DNA of 64,000 nucleotides from Pseudonocardia nematodicida (GCF_040105385.1 NZ_JBEDNQ010000005.1:62001-126000), one strand, 5' to 3'; positions 34,179-43,198 are shown, counted from the stretch's first letter. Translations and numbers: made by a program. The notes: generated from the letters alone by a model not told the origin.

Positions 34179-35237
34179 TCAGCCCCCGGCGGCGGCCCAG
34201 GACTCGAGCATCGTGCGCGCGATCGACACCCGGCCGGGGAGCATGACGACCGGCCCGGCCACCGGGTCCGCGGCGTCGGCGGGGTCCGGCCCGCTCCCCC
34301 AGTCGCCGCGGGCCAGCGCCGCCCGCAGCTGCGCCCGGGTGATCCACAGCGCGTCGGCGATCTCCCCCTCGGCGGGCCGCAGCGGGACCTCCGGGTCGCC
34401 GATCGCGTGGAAGCCGAGCATCAGCGAGCGCGGGAACGGCCACGCCTGGCTGCCCAGATAGCGGACGTCGGACACCGCGATGCCGACCTCCTCGCCGATC
34501 TCGCGGTGCACGCAGGCCTCGAGCGACTCGCCGGACTCGACGAACCCGGCCAGCACCGAGTAGCGGCCCTCCGGCCAGACCGGCTGGCGGGCCAGCAGCA
34601 CCCGGTCGGCGCCGTCGTGCACCAGGCAGATGATCGCCGGGTCGGTGCGCGGGTACTCCTCGTGCCCGTTCCCGCAGATCCGGGCCCAGCCGGCGTTGTG
34701 CGGGCGGGTCGGGGTGCCGTCGACCGCGCAGAACCGGGCCCGGTCGTGCCAGTTCAGGGTGGCGACGGCGCCGGTGAGCAGCCCCGCGCCGAGCGGGTCG
34801 AGGACGGCACCCGCGGCGCGCAGGTCGGCCCACTCGCCCTGCTCGCCGGCGAACACGTCGCTGTCGGCGGTCTTGCCGGTGTCGGCGCGCATCGCCCAGT
34901 ACGGGACGCCGTCGGACTCCCCGAGCAGCACGGCCTCGGCCGGCGGGGCGGCGGCCAGGTCGAGCCCGGCGCGGGTGCGGATCCGCCCGTCACGCCCGGC
35001 CGCGTCGTCCCAGGCGGCGGCGTCGGTCTCGCGGAACTCGCGGCCGGGGCGGACCAGCCAGTCCACCGGGGTGCGGCCCGCGTCGTCGACGACGACGACC
35101 CGCGCCTTCGGCCAGGAGTCCCGCACGTAGTCCGGGTCCAGGCGCAGGTTCTCGTCCCGGACCAGGGCGTTGCGGGACAGCACCGGGTCGGCGGTGAGCG
35201 CGAAGTCGCCGGGGGCCGAGCTGCTCGTACCGCTCAT
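34179..35237 (-). CDS. nudC: NADH pyrophosphatase / RNA decapping hydrolase NudC
   Basis: A 352-residue Nudix enzyme; ATG 35237 overlaps the previous stop (ATGA). The Nudix box GFVESGESLEACVHREIGEE-VG is intact. The NudC-specific motif after it appears as SQAWPFPRSLMLGF (usual SQPWPFPxS). NudC removes NAD caps from RNA and cleaves NADH. The zinc-ribbon region (RFCAVDGTPTRP ... ARICGNGHEEYP) keeps only two of the four usual cysteines, so zinc binding may be lost. It is homologous in position to Rv3199c. Confidence 0.92.
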   Translation of the reverse strand: MSGTSSSAPGDFALTADPVLSRNALVRDENLRLDPDYVRDSWPKARVVVVDDAGRTPVDWLVRPGREFRETDAAAWDDAAGRDGRIRTRAGLDLAAAPPAEAVLLGESDGVPYWAMRADTGKTADSDVFAGEQGEWADLRAAGAVLDPLGAGLLTGAVATLNWHDRARFCAVDGTPTRPHNAGWARICGNGHEEYPRTDPAIICLVHDGADRVLLARQPVWPEGRYSVLAGFVESGESLEACVHREIGEEVGIAVSDVRYLGSQAWPFPRSLMLGFHAIGDPEVPLRPAEGEIADALWITRAQLRAALARGDWGSGPDPADAADPVAGPVVMLPGRVSIARTMLESWAAAGG

Positions 35238-36649
35238 GCGCCGCACCCCGCCCGGGCCACCCCGCCCAGGGCCTCCAGCCGCGCGCCGAGGACCTCGGCG
35301 TCGCCGACGACGACACCGGTGAACCGGGACGGGGCGAACAGCTCCGCCGCCGCGGCCGCGACCTGGTCGGTGGTGACCTCGGCGAGGTGCCGCGGCCGCT
35401 CGCGCAGCCAGTCGACGCCCAGGCCCACCGCGTCGAGCGCGGACAGCGTCCCGGCCAGCGCGGACTGGCTGTCCAGGGAGATCAGCAGCGAGCCGACGGC
35501 GTACTGCCGGGCCGCGGCGACCTCCTGCTCGCTCGGCGGCACCGCGATCATGCGGCCCAGCTCGTAGCGGGTCTCCAGCAGCGCGGCGGCGGTGACGTCG
35601 CCGGCGCAGTCGGTGTCGAGACCGAGCACGGCGCCGCCGGGGACGAACTCCTGCCCGGAGTGCGCCCCGTAGGTGTAGCCCTTGTCCTCCCGGACGTTCT
35701 CCATCCAGCGGGAGGAGAAGTAGCCGCCGAACACCAGGTTCGCGATCTGGAAGGCCGGGTAGCGCGGGTCGGTGCGGTCGATCCCCGGCGCGGTGAGCCG
35801 GATCTGGGACTGGACCGAGCCGGGCCGGTGCACCAGCGCGAGGTCCCCGGGTACGGGCGCGGGCGGGGCGGAGAGCTCGCGGGCCGCATGCGCCCCGGTC
35901 CAGCCACCCAGCCGGCGGGCGGTCTCGGCGACGGCCTGCGCGGGGTCGATGTCGCCGACCAGCACCAGGCGGGCCCCACCCGGGACGACGGCGTCGGCGT
36001 GCAGCTCCCGGACCCGGTCCGGCGTCACCGCGGCGACGGCCTCGGCGGTGGGCAGCTCGGAGACGATCGGGTGGTCGCCGAACCGTTTGCGCTGCAACGC
36101 CTCGCGCGCGACGGTCCGGGGCTGGGCGCGGGCGACCGCGATCCGCTCGACGAGCCGGGACCGCTCACGGGCGACCTCGTCGTCGGGGTGCGTGGCACCG
36201 GTGAGAACCTCGGCGAGCACGTCGAGCACGGTCGGCAGGCCGGTCGCGAGGGCGGACCCGCCGATCTGCAGCCACTCCGGGTCGACGCTGACACCCAGCT
36301 CCCCGCCGACCGCGGCCAGCTCGTCGTCGAGCCCGACCCGGTCCCGTGCGGCGCTGCCGGTCAGCAGGGTCTCGCCGAGCACCTCCATGCCCGCGGTCCA
36401 GCCGGCGTCGGCCCTCGTGTGCGGGGAGGCGGCGGGGACCCGCAGGACGGCCTCGACCAGCGGGACGCCGGGGCGGTGCGCGGCCAGGATCGTCAGCCCG
36501 TTCGGCAGGGTCTCGGTGACGACGTCGGGCAGCGGCACCTCGCGGGTCCGGCCCAGCTCCGGGAGCGCCCGCGGGCCCTTCTCGGTACGGCCGATCTCCT
36601 CGGCGCTGCGGTGTGTACCGGCACTGCGGTGGGTGCGGGTGGCGGTCAC
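35234..36649 (-). CDS. M16 peptidase-like, non-catalytic subunit
   Basis: A 471-residue M16-family protein with GTG start at 36649. It keeps the fold (ETLPNGLTILAAHRPGVPLV; IQWLQ-like beta strands) and the C-terminal Arg/Tyr pair in NVREDKGYTYGAHSGQEFVP that binds substrate. It lacks the HxxEH zinc motif, which would be expected around GWTAGMEVLGETLLTG. It is therefore the partner of the catalytic subunit encoded directly upstream with a four-base overlap (GTGA). Heterodimeric M16 peptidases of this kind degrade peptides. It is followed by nudC with ATGA coupling. Confidence 0.9.
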   Translation of the reverse strand: MTATRTHRSAGTHRSAEEIGRTEKGPRALPELGRTREVPLPDVVTETLPNGLTILAAHRPGVPLVEAVLRVPAASPHTRADAGWTAGMEVLGETLLTGSAARDRVGLDDELAAVGGELGVSVDPEWLQIGGSALATGLPTVLDVLAEVLTGATHPDDEVARERSRLVERIAVARAQPRTVAREALQRKRFGDHPIVSELPTAEAVAAVTPDRVRELHADAVVPGGARLVLVGDIDPAQAVAETARRLGGWTGAHAARELSAPPAPVPGDLALVHRPGSVQSQIRLTAPGIDRTDPRYPAFQIANLVFGGYFSSRWMENVREDKGYTYGAHSGQEFVPGGAVLGLDTDCAGDVTAAALLETRYELGRMIAVPPSEQEVAAARQYAVGSLLISLDSQSALAGTLSALDAVGLGVDWLRERPRHLAEVTTDQVAAAAAELFAPSRFTGVVVGDAEVLGARLEALGGVARAGCGA

Positions 36650-38058
36650 CGGGTGCTCCCGTCGTTCTCGGTGGCGTTCTCGGTGGTGACGTTCTCGGTG
36701 GTGGTGCTCTCGGTGGTGCCGTCGTCACCGGTGCCGTCGTCGCCGCCCGGTTCGACGAGCAGCACGGCGCGGCCCGCCGAGCGCAGCCGGGCTGCCGCGG
36801 CGGCGACGTCGGCCGGGGTCAGCGCGGCGAGCCGGGCCGGCAGCTCCAGGGTCAGTTCGGCGCGGCCGAACAGGAGCTCGCGCGCGCCCAGGCCGAGCAT
36901 CCGGAACATCACCCGGTCGTCCTCGCGGTGCAGCGCCGCGGACCAGCGCGCCGACTGCCGTTCCAGCTCCTCGGCCCCGGGGCCCTCGGCTGCCAGCCGG
37001 TCCAGCTCGTCGTCGACGGCGGCGGTCACCTTCTCCGGGGCGACACCGGCCGGGTGCACCGCGGTGATCGTGAAGGTGTCCGGGTCGCGGGCGTCGAACG
37101 AGCCGCCCATCAGGCCGTTGGACGCCGACACGTCGGTGACGAGCCCCTCCCCGTCGGCACCGCCGTGCACCAGGCGGCGCTGCAGCCGGGCGGCCTCGCC
37201 GTCGGTCAGGACCGAGGCGAGCATGGCGTGCGCCAGGTAGGCGCCGGGGTCGGCCGACGGGTCGGGCACCCGGTAGCCGAGCGCCAGCGCGGGCAGCGGG
37301 GCGTGCGCGTCGGTGACCACCTGGCGGCGCTCGGCCCCGGGCACCGGCTCGGCGAACGACGGGCGCTGCGGCACCGGCCGGGCCGGGATGTCACCGAAGT
37401 GCCGCTCGATCAGGTCCAGGGTGCCGTCGACCCCGTGCGCGCCCAGGTCACCGTGCACGGTGACCAGCGCGTTGCCGGGCGCGTAGAAGGTGTCGAAGAA
37501 CGCGGCGGCGTCGTCCAGGGTCGCCTGCTCGAGCTCGGAGAAGTCGCCGTAGCCGTTGTGCGCGTTGGGGAACGTGTCGTAGAGGACCGGCGGCAGCAGG
37601 ATCCACGGGAACCCGCCGTACGGTCTGTTGTGGACGTTGAGCCGGATCTCCTCCTTGACCACGTCCACCTGGTTGCGCAGGTTCTCCTCGGTCAGCTTCG
37701 GCGCGCGCAGCCGGTCGGCCTCCAGGAACAGCGCCCGCTCCAGCGCGGCGCCGGGCAGCACCTCGAAGTAGTCGGTGTAGTCCTGGTGCGTCGATCCGTT
37801 GAAGATCCCGCCGGACGCCTGCACCTGGCGGAAGTGCTCGAGCTTCTCCAGGCTCTCGCTGCCCTGGAACATCAGGTGCTCGAACAGGTGCGCGAACCCG
37901 GTGCGGCCCTCCGGTTCGGACCGGAACCCCACGTCGACGTGCACCGAGACCCCGACCACCGGGGTGGTCGGGTCCGGGACGACGAGCACCCGCAACCCGT
38001 TGGACAGGGTCGCGCGGTGCAGTGCGAGGGCGGGGCTTCCGATCTCGGTCAGGGACAC
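36646..38058 (-). CDS. M16 zinc peptidase, catalytic subunit
   Basis: About 470 residues from GTG 38058 (VSLTEIGSPALALHRATLSN). The inverted zinc motif is TGFAHLFEHLMFQGSESL (HLFEH), with the distal Glu in VDVVKEEIRLNVHNRPYG. The C-terminus ends in a repetitive Thr/Glu/Asn tail (TTENVTTENATEND) encoded by a short DNA repeat (about 36660-36720). There is no signal peptide. It forms a coupled pair with the non-catalytic homologue. The cluster M16-M16-nudC is translationally linked throughout. Confidence 0.92.
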   Translation of the reverse strand: MSLTEIGSPALALHRATLSNGLRVLVVPDPTTPVVGVSVHVDVGFRSEPEGRTGFAHLFEHLMFQGSESLEKLEHFRQVQASGGIFNGSTHQDYTDYFEVLPGAALERALFLEADRLRAPKLTEENLRNQVDVVKEEIRLNVHNRPYGGFPWILLPPVLYDTFPNAHNGYGDFSELEQATLDDAAAFFDTFYAPGNALVTVHGDLGAHGVDGTLDLIERHFGDIPARPVPQRPSFAEPVPGAERRQVVTDAHAPLPALALGYRVPDPSADPGAYLAHAMLASVLTDGEAARLQRRLVHGGADGEGLVTDVSASNGLMGGSFDARDPDTFTITAVHPAGVAPEKVTAAVDDELDRLAAEGPGAEELERQSARWSAALHREDDRVMFRMLGLGARELLFGRAELTLELPARLAALTPADVAAAAARLRSAGRAVLLVEPGGDDGTGDDGTTESTTTENVTTENATENDGSTR

Positions 38059-38104
38059 GCCAGCGAGGCTATCCCGCACCCCCGACAGCCTGCTCGATCG
38101 CGGT

Positions 38105-39379
38105 TCAGGCCGGGGGCAGCACGACGAACTGGCGCAGCCCCAGATCCCGGTAGGTGACCGGGCCGCGCGGGCCCGGGGTGCGGTCGACGTTGATCCCGGT
38201 CTCGGGCAGCCCGAGCAGCTTGTAGCCGTCGAGCAGCCGGGAGGTCGTGTTCCAGAACACGCCGGTGCCGGTGGAGCGGTCGATGAACCGCTGCGCGGCG
38301 GTCTCGTCGGACGCGCAGATGGTGGCGGCCAGCCCGGAGGTCTCCCGGGCGGCCGTGTCGGCGGCGTCGTCCGGGCCGTCGACGGGCGCGACGGTCACGT
38401 GCGCCTCGGCGCCGGAGTCCAGCGCCCACTCGTGCCCCAGCGGGTGCGCGTGCGGCGGCTCGGACAGCGTGATGCCGCGGGCGTCGAGGGCGGCCCGCGC
38501 GACCGGCAGCAGGGTGTCGTAGACGGGCCGGTCGATCAGCAGCAGGTTGAGCCGGTTGCAGACGCCGAGCCGGTCGGTCGAGTCGGTGACCAGCCGGGTG
38601 ACGTCGGCCTCGGTGGCGCTCGCGTCGAGGTAGAGCACCCCGCCGCCGTCGGCGTGCGCGAGGACCCGGGTGCCGGCGGTCGCGCCCAGCATCGACAGCC
38701 GGCGGGTGACCTCTCCGGAGCCGCGGACGACGACCAGCGGCACCAGGTCCGGCAGCCCGACCAGCGCCTCCGCCCCGGCGTGCCCGGGCAGCGGGACCAG
38801 CGCGACGGCGTCGCCGGGCAGTCCCGCGCTCTCCAGCGCGGGCCGCAGCACCATCTCCACCAGCGCGGTCGCGCTGCCCAGCGCCGCCGACCCGGTGCGC
38901 AGGACGGCCGCGCTGCGGGCCTTGAGGACCTGCGAGGCGACGTCGACGGTGACGTTCGGCCGGGCTTCGAAGACCGCGCCGATGACGCCGACCGGGATCC
39001 GCCGCTCGAACACCCGCTCGCCGGTCTCCAGGGTCCGGACCGGCCGCTCGGTCGGCGGCTCGGGCGTCGCGGCGAGCACCTCCAGCTGCATCGCGATCCC
39101 GGCGAGCCGCTCCTCGTCGAGCCGCAGCCGGTCGAGCAGGCCGGCCGCCATGCCGTTGCGCTCGGCGGCGGCGACGTCGGCGGCGTTGATCTCGAGCAGC
39201 TCGACGGCCCGGTCGCGGATCAGCGACGCGGCGGCGCGCAGGGCGTCGTCGATCCGGCCCTCGCCGGCGGCGCGGACGGCCGGGGCGGCTGCCCGGGCGC
39301 GCTGTGCGGCCTCACGGACGGCGGCGAACTCCGGGGCCTCGGGTGCGGACTCGTCGGATGCGGTGACGGTGCTGCTCAC
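38105..39379 (-). CDS. proA: Gamma-glutamyl phosphate reductase
   Basis: A 424-residue enzyme of proline biosynthesis that reduces glutamyl-5-phosphate to the semialdehyde using NADPH. Family motifs are RRIPVGVIGAVFEARPNVTV, LKARSAAVLRTGSAALGSAT, the catalytic Cys in STDRLGVCNRLNLLLIDRPV and FWNTTSRLLDGYKLLGLPET near the end. An unusual acidic N-terminal stretch (SSTVTASDESAPEAPE) precedes the domain. proB is not in the window. GTG start at 39379. A palindromic element (copy C) lies in the 199-base gap upstream. Confidence 0.96.
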   Translation of the reverse strand: MSSTVTASDESAPEAPEFAAVREAAQRARAAAPAVRAAGEGRIDDALRAAASLIRDRAVELLEINAADVAAAERNGMAAGLLDRLRLDEERLAGIAMQLEVLAATPEPPTERPVRTLETGERVFERRIPVGVIGAVFEARPNVTVDVASQVLKARSAAVLRTGSAALGSATALVEMVLRPALESAGLPGDAVALVPLPGHAGAEALVGLPDLVPLVVVRGSGEVTRRLSMLGATAGTRVLAHADGGGVLYLDASATEADVTRLVTDSTDRLGVCNRLNLLLIDRPVYDTLLPVARAALDARGITLSEPPHAHPLGHEWALDSGAEAHVTVAPVDGPDDAADTAARETSGLAATICASDETAAQRFIDRSTGTGVFWNTTSRLLDGYKLLGLPETGINVDRTPGPRGPVTYRDLGLRQFVVLPPA

Positions 39380-39505
39380 GCCGGTCAGGGTAGGCGCCCG
39401 GGATCACCGCTCCGACCGGGTATCCGTACTGACGGTGCGCGGCCTCACGGTGCGCGGCGCGGAGCACGCCCGTGCCGCTCGGCCGGAGCCACCGCGCGGT
39501 GCGCC

Positions 39506-39568
39506 CGCCGAGATGCGGCTCAGCGGGCCTGTGGAGATCGGGAGCGCCCGCTGAGGTGCATCTCGGCG
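39506..39568. repeat. Palindromic intergenic element, copy C
   Basis: Arms 39506-39528 and 39546-39568 pair at 21 of 23 positions. The arm starts CGCCGAGATGC and the 17-base loop contains GGAGATCGGGAGC, the reverse of the loop core in copy B. It lies 11 bases 3' of the sortase stop and upstream of proA. Confidence 0.78.
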
Positions 39569-39578
39569 GCGCGACGGC

Positions 39579-40298
39579 TCAGCCGGCGGCGCCGGGGACG
39601 GCGTAGACGACGATGTTCGACTCGTAGCTGCCCGCGACGGGGTCGAACACGCCCCCGCAGGTGATCAGCACGAGCTGCGGCGGCCCGTCCCGGCGGAACA
39701 CCTCGCCCGGGAGCTCGTACTTGCCGTACTCGCGGCGGGCGGTGACCCGGTAGGTGACCGCGCGGCCGTAGGAGTCGCGGACGACGACCGGCTCGCCCGT
39801 CGTGAGCTCCGGCAGTACCGCCAGGACGCCGAGGCCCTGGCCGGCGGAGTCGACGTGCCCGGCGAGCACCGCACTCCCGGCCCGGCCACCGGGCAGGACG
39901 CCCGGGGCCCACCAGCCGACGGTGTCGATCTCCTCCGGGATCACCATCCCGCCGTCCGTGCCGGTACCGACCGGCTCCACCGGGGCGGTGATCCCGCGGG
40001 CCGGGAGTTCCAGGACGTCCGGCAGCAGCGGGCGTGCTGCCCGTGCGGCGCCCTCGGGAAGGACCGGATCCGCCGCCGTCACACGGCCGGGGCCGGTGCG
40101 GTCACCCGCCCCCGCCGCGGGATCGCCCGGCTCGGCCCCCGCCCGCGCGGCGGGGACCGAGCCCAGGTCCTCCGAGACGAGTCGCGGCCCGTCGCCGAGC
40201 GCGAGGCCGCCACCGGCGCCCAGCAGGGCCGTGCCCAGGACGAGCAGCGCCGCGGCCCCACGGACTCCGCCGCGGGGTCGCCGGCGCCGATGTCTCAC
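39579..40298 (-). CDS. Class F-like sortase
   Basis: A 239-residue secreted transpeptidase. A basic N-terminus and membrane helix (GGVRGAAALLVLGTALLGAG) precede a Pro/Ala-rich linker and the sortase beta barrel: IPEEIDTVGWWAPGVLPGGR, the catalytic His in AVLAGHVDSAGQGLGVLAVL, and the Cys in PPQLVLITCGGVFDPVAGSY. LITCGG and the short barrel match class F (actinobacterial) sortases. It lies 18 bases after a Ser/Gly-rich anchored lipoprotein gene, whose product is the obvious candidate partner, although a clear sorting pentapeptide is not seen there. Confidence 0.87.
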   Translation of the reverse strand: MRHRRRRPRGGVRGAAALLVLGTALLGAGGGLALGDGPRLVSEDLGSVPAARAGAEPGDPAAGAGDRTGPGRVTAADPVLPEGAARAARPLLPDVLELPARGITAPVEPVGTGTDGGMVIPEEIDTVGWWAPGVLPGGRAGSAVLAGHVDSAGQGLGVLAVLPELTTGEPVVVRDSYGRAVTYRVTARREYGKYELPGEVFRRDGPPQLVLITCGGVFDPVAGSYESNIVVYAVPGAAG

Positions 40299-40316
40299 GC
40301 GCGTCTCACCGTCGTC

Positions 40317-41282
40317 TCACGCGCGCGAGCGGCGCAGCCGGATCAGGCCGGCACCGATCAGGGCGACGCCCGCCGTGCCGAGGGCCACCGGGAGCAGTGC
40401 GTCCGACGTCGACGACGCGGCCTGGCCGCCGGTGCCGGCGTCGACGGCCGGGGCGCGGCCGTCGGAGGCCCCGCCGTTGCCGGAGCCGTTGCCGGAGCCG
40501 GAGCCGTTGCTGCCTTGGCCGGTGCCGGCGGCGCCGTCCTGGCCCGCGCCGGACTCCGGAGCGGCGGCCTGGCCGGCGCCGTCACCCGAGCCCGCGCCGT
40601 CCCCGGAGCCGGAACCGTCATCCGAGCCCGAGCCGTCACCCGAACCCGAGCCGTCGCCCGAACCTGAGCCGTCGCCCTGGGCCTCGCCCGGCGTCCCGGC
40701 ACCGGCCGCGGCCGCCGCCTCGTCCAGCCGGGTCTTGAGCTCGCCGAGACCGGTCAGCTGCTGCTCGGCCGCCGCGCGCTGGTCGTCGGGCAGTCCCGGC
40801 ACCTCCAGCAGGCCGCTGACCTGGTCGTTCAGCTGCCCGACCTCGGCCTGCGCGGCCTGCAGCCAGCCCTGGTCGAACTGTTCGCCGGTACGGGCGGCGA
40901 CGTCGTCGACCTGCGCCTGGACCTCCGGTGAGACCTGGTCGGGCAGCGAGATCTGGGCCGCGGAGGCGAGGCCGCGCAGCCGCTCGGTGATCTGCTGTCC
41001 CTCGCCCTGGACCTGCGGCGCGAGGTCCTTGACCTGGTCGCCGACGCCCTGCTCGATCCCGATGCCGCCGAGCGCGGCCAGGCCGAGCGCCTTCTGCTGC
41101 GCGTCGCCGAACGCCTGGCGGGGGTCGCCGACGCCCGGGATCTCGGTCGGCACGCCGTCCGGCAGCGACGGCACGTCCCCGCCCGAGCACGCGGTGAGAC
41201 CCGCCAGCGCCACGGCGGCGATGCCGGCGCCGACGCGGCGGCGGACCCGCGTCCTCGTGGTCGTGGTGGTCGCTGAAGCCAT
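40317..41282 (-). CDS. DUF4142-like lipoprotein with C-terminal membrane anchor
   Basis: A 321-residue surface protein. The signal peptide VGAGIAAVALAGLTAC ends in a lipobox (LTAC). A helical domain of about 140 residues (QKALGLAALGGIGIEQGVGD ... EQFDQGWLQAAQAEVGQLND) resembles DUF4142. Then comes a long Gly/Ser/Asp repeat (units like GDGSGS), a low-complexity spacer, and a C-terminal hydrophobic segment with basic end (PVALGTAGVALIGAGLIRLR, RSRA). The end has the shape of a sortase sorting tail, yet no LPxTG/LAxTG motif is evident (SDALLPVALG is nearest). It precedes the class-F-like sortase gene by 18 bases and is probably cotranscribed. Confidence 0.8.
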   Translation of the reverse strand: MASATTTTTRTRVRRRVGAGIAAVALAGLTACSGGDVPSLPDGVPTEIPGVGDPRQAFGDAQQKALGLAALGGIGIEQGVGDQVKDLAPQVQGEGQQITERLRGLASAAQISLPDQVSPEVQAQVDDVAARTGEQFDQGWLQAAQAEVGQLNDQVSGLLEVPGLPDDQRAAAEQQLTGLGELKTRLDEAAAAAGAGTPGEAQGDGSGSGDGSGSGDGSGSDDGSGSGDGAGSGDGAGQAAAPESGAGQDGAAGTGQGSNGSGSGNGSGNGGASDGRAPAVDAGTGGQAASSTSDALLPVALGTAGVALIGAGLIRLRRSRA

Positions 41283-41385
41283 GTTGATCCCCCGGGAGTA
41301 GCCGTTCACTCTCGGGGAGTTACCAGCGTTGCGCCGAACACAGCAACCCGAAACACACCATAGGTCGGACCGGGACGACGAATGG

Positions 41386-42249
41386 CTATTTCCTCCCGAC
41401 CAGCGGCGCGGGCGACGACGGCGGCGGCACCACCGGCCCGAGGTCGCCGTCGGGTGCGTCGTCGAGGTCGAGGACGACGGGAGCGTGGTCGCTCGGGGCC
41501 TTTCCCTTGCGTGCCTTGCGGTCCACCCAGACCGCGGCACGGCGCCCGGCGGGGCCCGATCCGGCCAGGACGAGGTCGATCCGCATGCCCTGGTCCTGGT
41601 GGAACCGCCCGGCGCGGTAGTCCCAGTAGGTGAAGACGCGGTCGTCGGGCCAGCGCTCCCGCATCACGTCGGACAGGCCGGTCCCCTCCAGCTCGGCCAG
41701 GGCCGCGCGTTCCTGCGGCGTGACGTGGGTGGCGCCGTCGAACGCGGGCCGGTCCCAGACGTCGTCGTCGGTGGGGGCGATGTTCATGTCCCCGGCCACC
41801 ACCGCCGTCGCCGGGTCGCCGGCCGCGACCATGTCCCGCAGCGCGCCCAGCCAGCGCAGCTTGAAGGGGTAGTGCGGATCCTCCGGGGCGCGACCGTTCG
41901 GGACGTACACCGAGGTCACCCGCAGCCCGCCGCAGGTGGCGGTGATCGCCCGCGCGTCCGGCCCGGTCTGCCCGCCGTCGGTGAAGACGGGCTCGCCGGG
42001 CAGGCCGCGCACGACGTCGTCGCACCCCACCCGGGACAGGATCGCGACCCCGTTCCAGCGCCCCTCCCCGTGGTGCGCGACCGCGTAGCCGCGCTCGGCC
42101 AGCGGGTCGTCGAAGGCGGCGGCGAAGTCGTCGTCGGAGAGCTTGGTCTCCTGCAGGCAGACGACGTCCGGTGACCGCTCGTCCAGCCAGGGCAGCAGGC
42201 GGGGCAGCCGGGACTTCGCCGAGTTCACGTTCCAGGTGGCGAGACGCAC
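41386..42249 (-). CDS. xthA: Exodeoxyribonuclease III
   Basis: A 287-residue Mg-dependent AP endonuclease/3' exonuclease. Motifs are MRLATWNVNSAKSRLPRLLP, VCLQETKLSDDDF (catalytic Glu), TSVYVPNGRAPEDPHYPFKL, VVAGDMNIAPTDDDVWDRPA and KGKAPSDHAPVVLDL (catalytic His). It repairs abasic sites. The C-terminal tail is Pro-rich. GTG start at 42249, five bases after the transketolase C-terminal gene, so it is in the same transcription unit. The combination is not functionally obvious. Confidence 0.95.
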   Translation of the reverse strand: MRLATWNVNSAKSRLPRLLPWLDERSPDVVCLQETKLSDDDFAAAFDDPLAERGYAVAHHGEGRWNGVAILSRVGCDDVVRGLPGEPVFTDGGQTGPDARAITATCGGLRVTSVYVPNGRAPEDPHYPFKLRWLGALRDMVAAGDPATAVVAGDMNIAPTDDDVWDRPAFDGATHVTPQERAALAELEGTGLSDVMRERWPDDRVFTYWDYRAGRFHQDQGMRIDLVLAGSGPAGRRAAVWVDRKARKGKAPSDHAPVVLDLDDAPDGDLGPVVPPPSSPAPLVGRK

Positions 42250-42253
42250 CGGG

Positions 42254-43198
42254 TCAGCCTAGGAGGAACTGCTCGACCGAGCGCCGGACACCCGCGACGT
42301 CGAGTCCGTGCGCGGCGTCGTGCTCGGCCACCGTGCCGTAGCGGCGGAGCTCGGCGCGCCCGACACCGAGGCCGAGCACCCGGTGCCGGATCCCGGACAG
42401 CGCCTCGGCGACGTACCGGGTCGAGGTGCCCGCCAGGTACGGCTCGACCAGCACGACGTCCGGCTCGGTCAGCGTCTCCCGCAGGGTCGCCGCGTCGAAC
42501 GGCCGGACGGTGGGTGCGTAGAGGACCGTGACATCCAGCCCGTCGACGGCGGTCAGCGTCCGGTCCGCCGTCGGCCCGACGGCGACGACGGTGCCGCGGC
42601 TCCCCCGGCGCAGCACGGACATCCCCGGCCCGGAGCCGAGCGGCGCGGCGTTCAAGGTCCCGGCCAGCCGGACGTACACCCGGTCGTCGCCGGGCAGTGC
42701 GTGCCGGATCAGCGTCTCGGCCTCGTCTGCGTGGCCGGGGACGTGCACGGTCCAGCCGTCGAGGGTGTCCAGCAGCGCCACGTCGCGGGAGCCGAAGTGG
42801 GTCTCCCCCGCGGTCGGCATGTCGTAGGAACCGCCCGCCGAGACGAGCACGGCGCCGACGTCCTGGTGGCCGAGGTCGAGCTTGAGCTGCTCGTAGGGCC
42901 GCTCGACCAGGAACGGCGCGAAGGTGTGTACGAGCGGGCGCATCCCGGTCAGGGCGAGGCCGCCGGCGGTCGAGACGAGCAACTGCTCGCGGATCCCGAC
43001 GTTCACCACCCGGTCGGCGATCCCGGGCGGCAGGTCGACGTAGCCGGCGCCGATGTCGGCGAGCAGCGCGACGACCCGCGGGTCGGACGCGACGAGCTCC
43101 GGGAGCAGCTCGTAGAAGCGTTCTCGCTGGTCAGAGCTGCGGAGCGGGGTGCGGTGTGGGGGGTGGTGCGTATCGGTGTGCAGAGCAAAGGCGGTCAT
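42254..43198 (-). CDS. Transketolase, C-terminal subunit
   Basis: A 314-residue protein corresponding to the pyrimidine-binding and C-terminal domains: VVNVGIREQLLVSTAGGLAL has the catalytic Glu of the TPP activation loop, followed by GMRPLVHTFAPFLVERPYEQ and SAGGSYDMPTAGETHFGSRD. A C-terminal transketolase_C domain (RGTVVAVGPTADRTLTAVDG) ends it. ATG 43198 overlaps the N-subunit stop (TGATG). Residues 4-12 (FALHTDTHH) are encoded by the 28-bp dispersed repeat at 43163-43190, so the N-terminal about 20 residues look like an insertion or non-conserved leader. The sugar substrate is unknown. Confidence 0.88.
   Translation of the reverse strand: MTAFALHTDTHHPPHRTPLRSSDQRERFYELLPELVASDPRVVALLADIGAGYVDLPPGIADRVVNVGIREQLLVSTAGGLALTGMRPLVHTFAPFLVERPYEQLKLDLGHQDVGAVLVSAGGSYDMPTAGETHFGSRDVALLDTLDGWTVHVPGHADEAETLIRHALPGDDRVYVRLAGTLNAAPLGSGPGMSVLRRGSRGTVVAVGPTADRTLTAVDGLDVTVLYAPTVRPFDAATLRETLTEPDVVLVEPYLAGTSTRYVAEALSGIRHRVLGLGVGRAELRRYGTVAEHDAAHGLDVAGVRRSVEQFLLG
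43163..43190 (-). repeat. 28-bp dispersed repeat, locus 1
   Basis: The minus strand reads CTTTGCTCTGCACACCGATA then CGCACCAC. It is identical over 28 bases to 62060-62087 and matches 25 of 28 at 56414-56441. Here it lies within the 5' end of the transketolase C-subunit gene. Confidence 0.9.

Noticed and set aside
40550..40690. DNA repeat as a mobile or regulatory minisatellite
   Set aside because: It lies in frame and encodes the Gly/Ser/Asp spacer of the lipoprotein, so a protein-level linker explains it.
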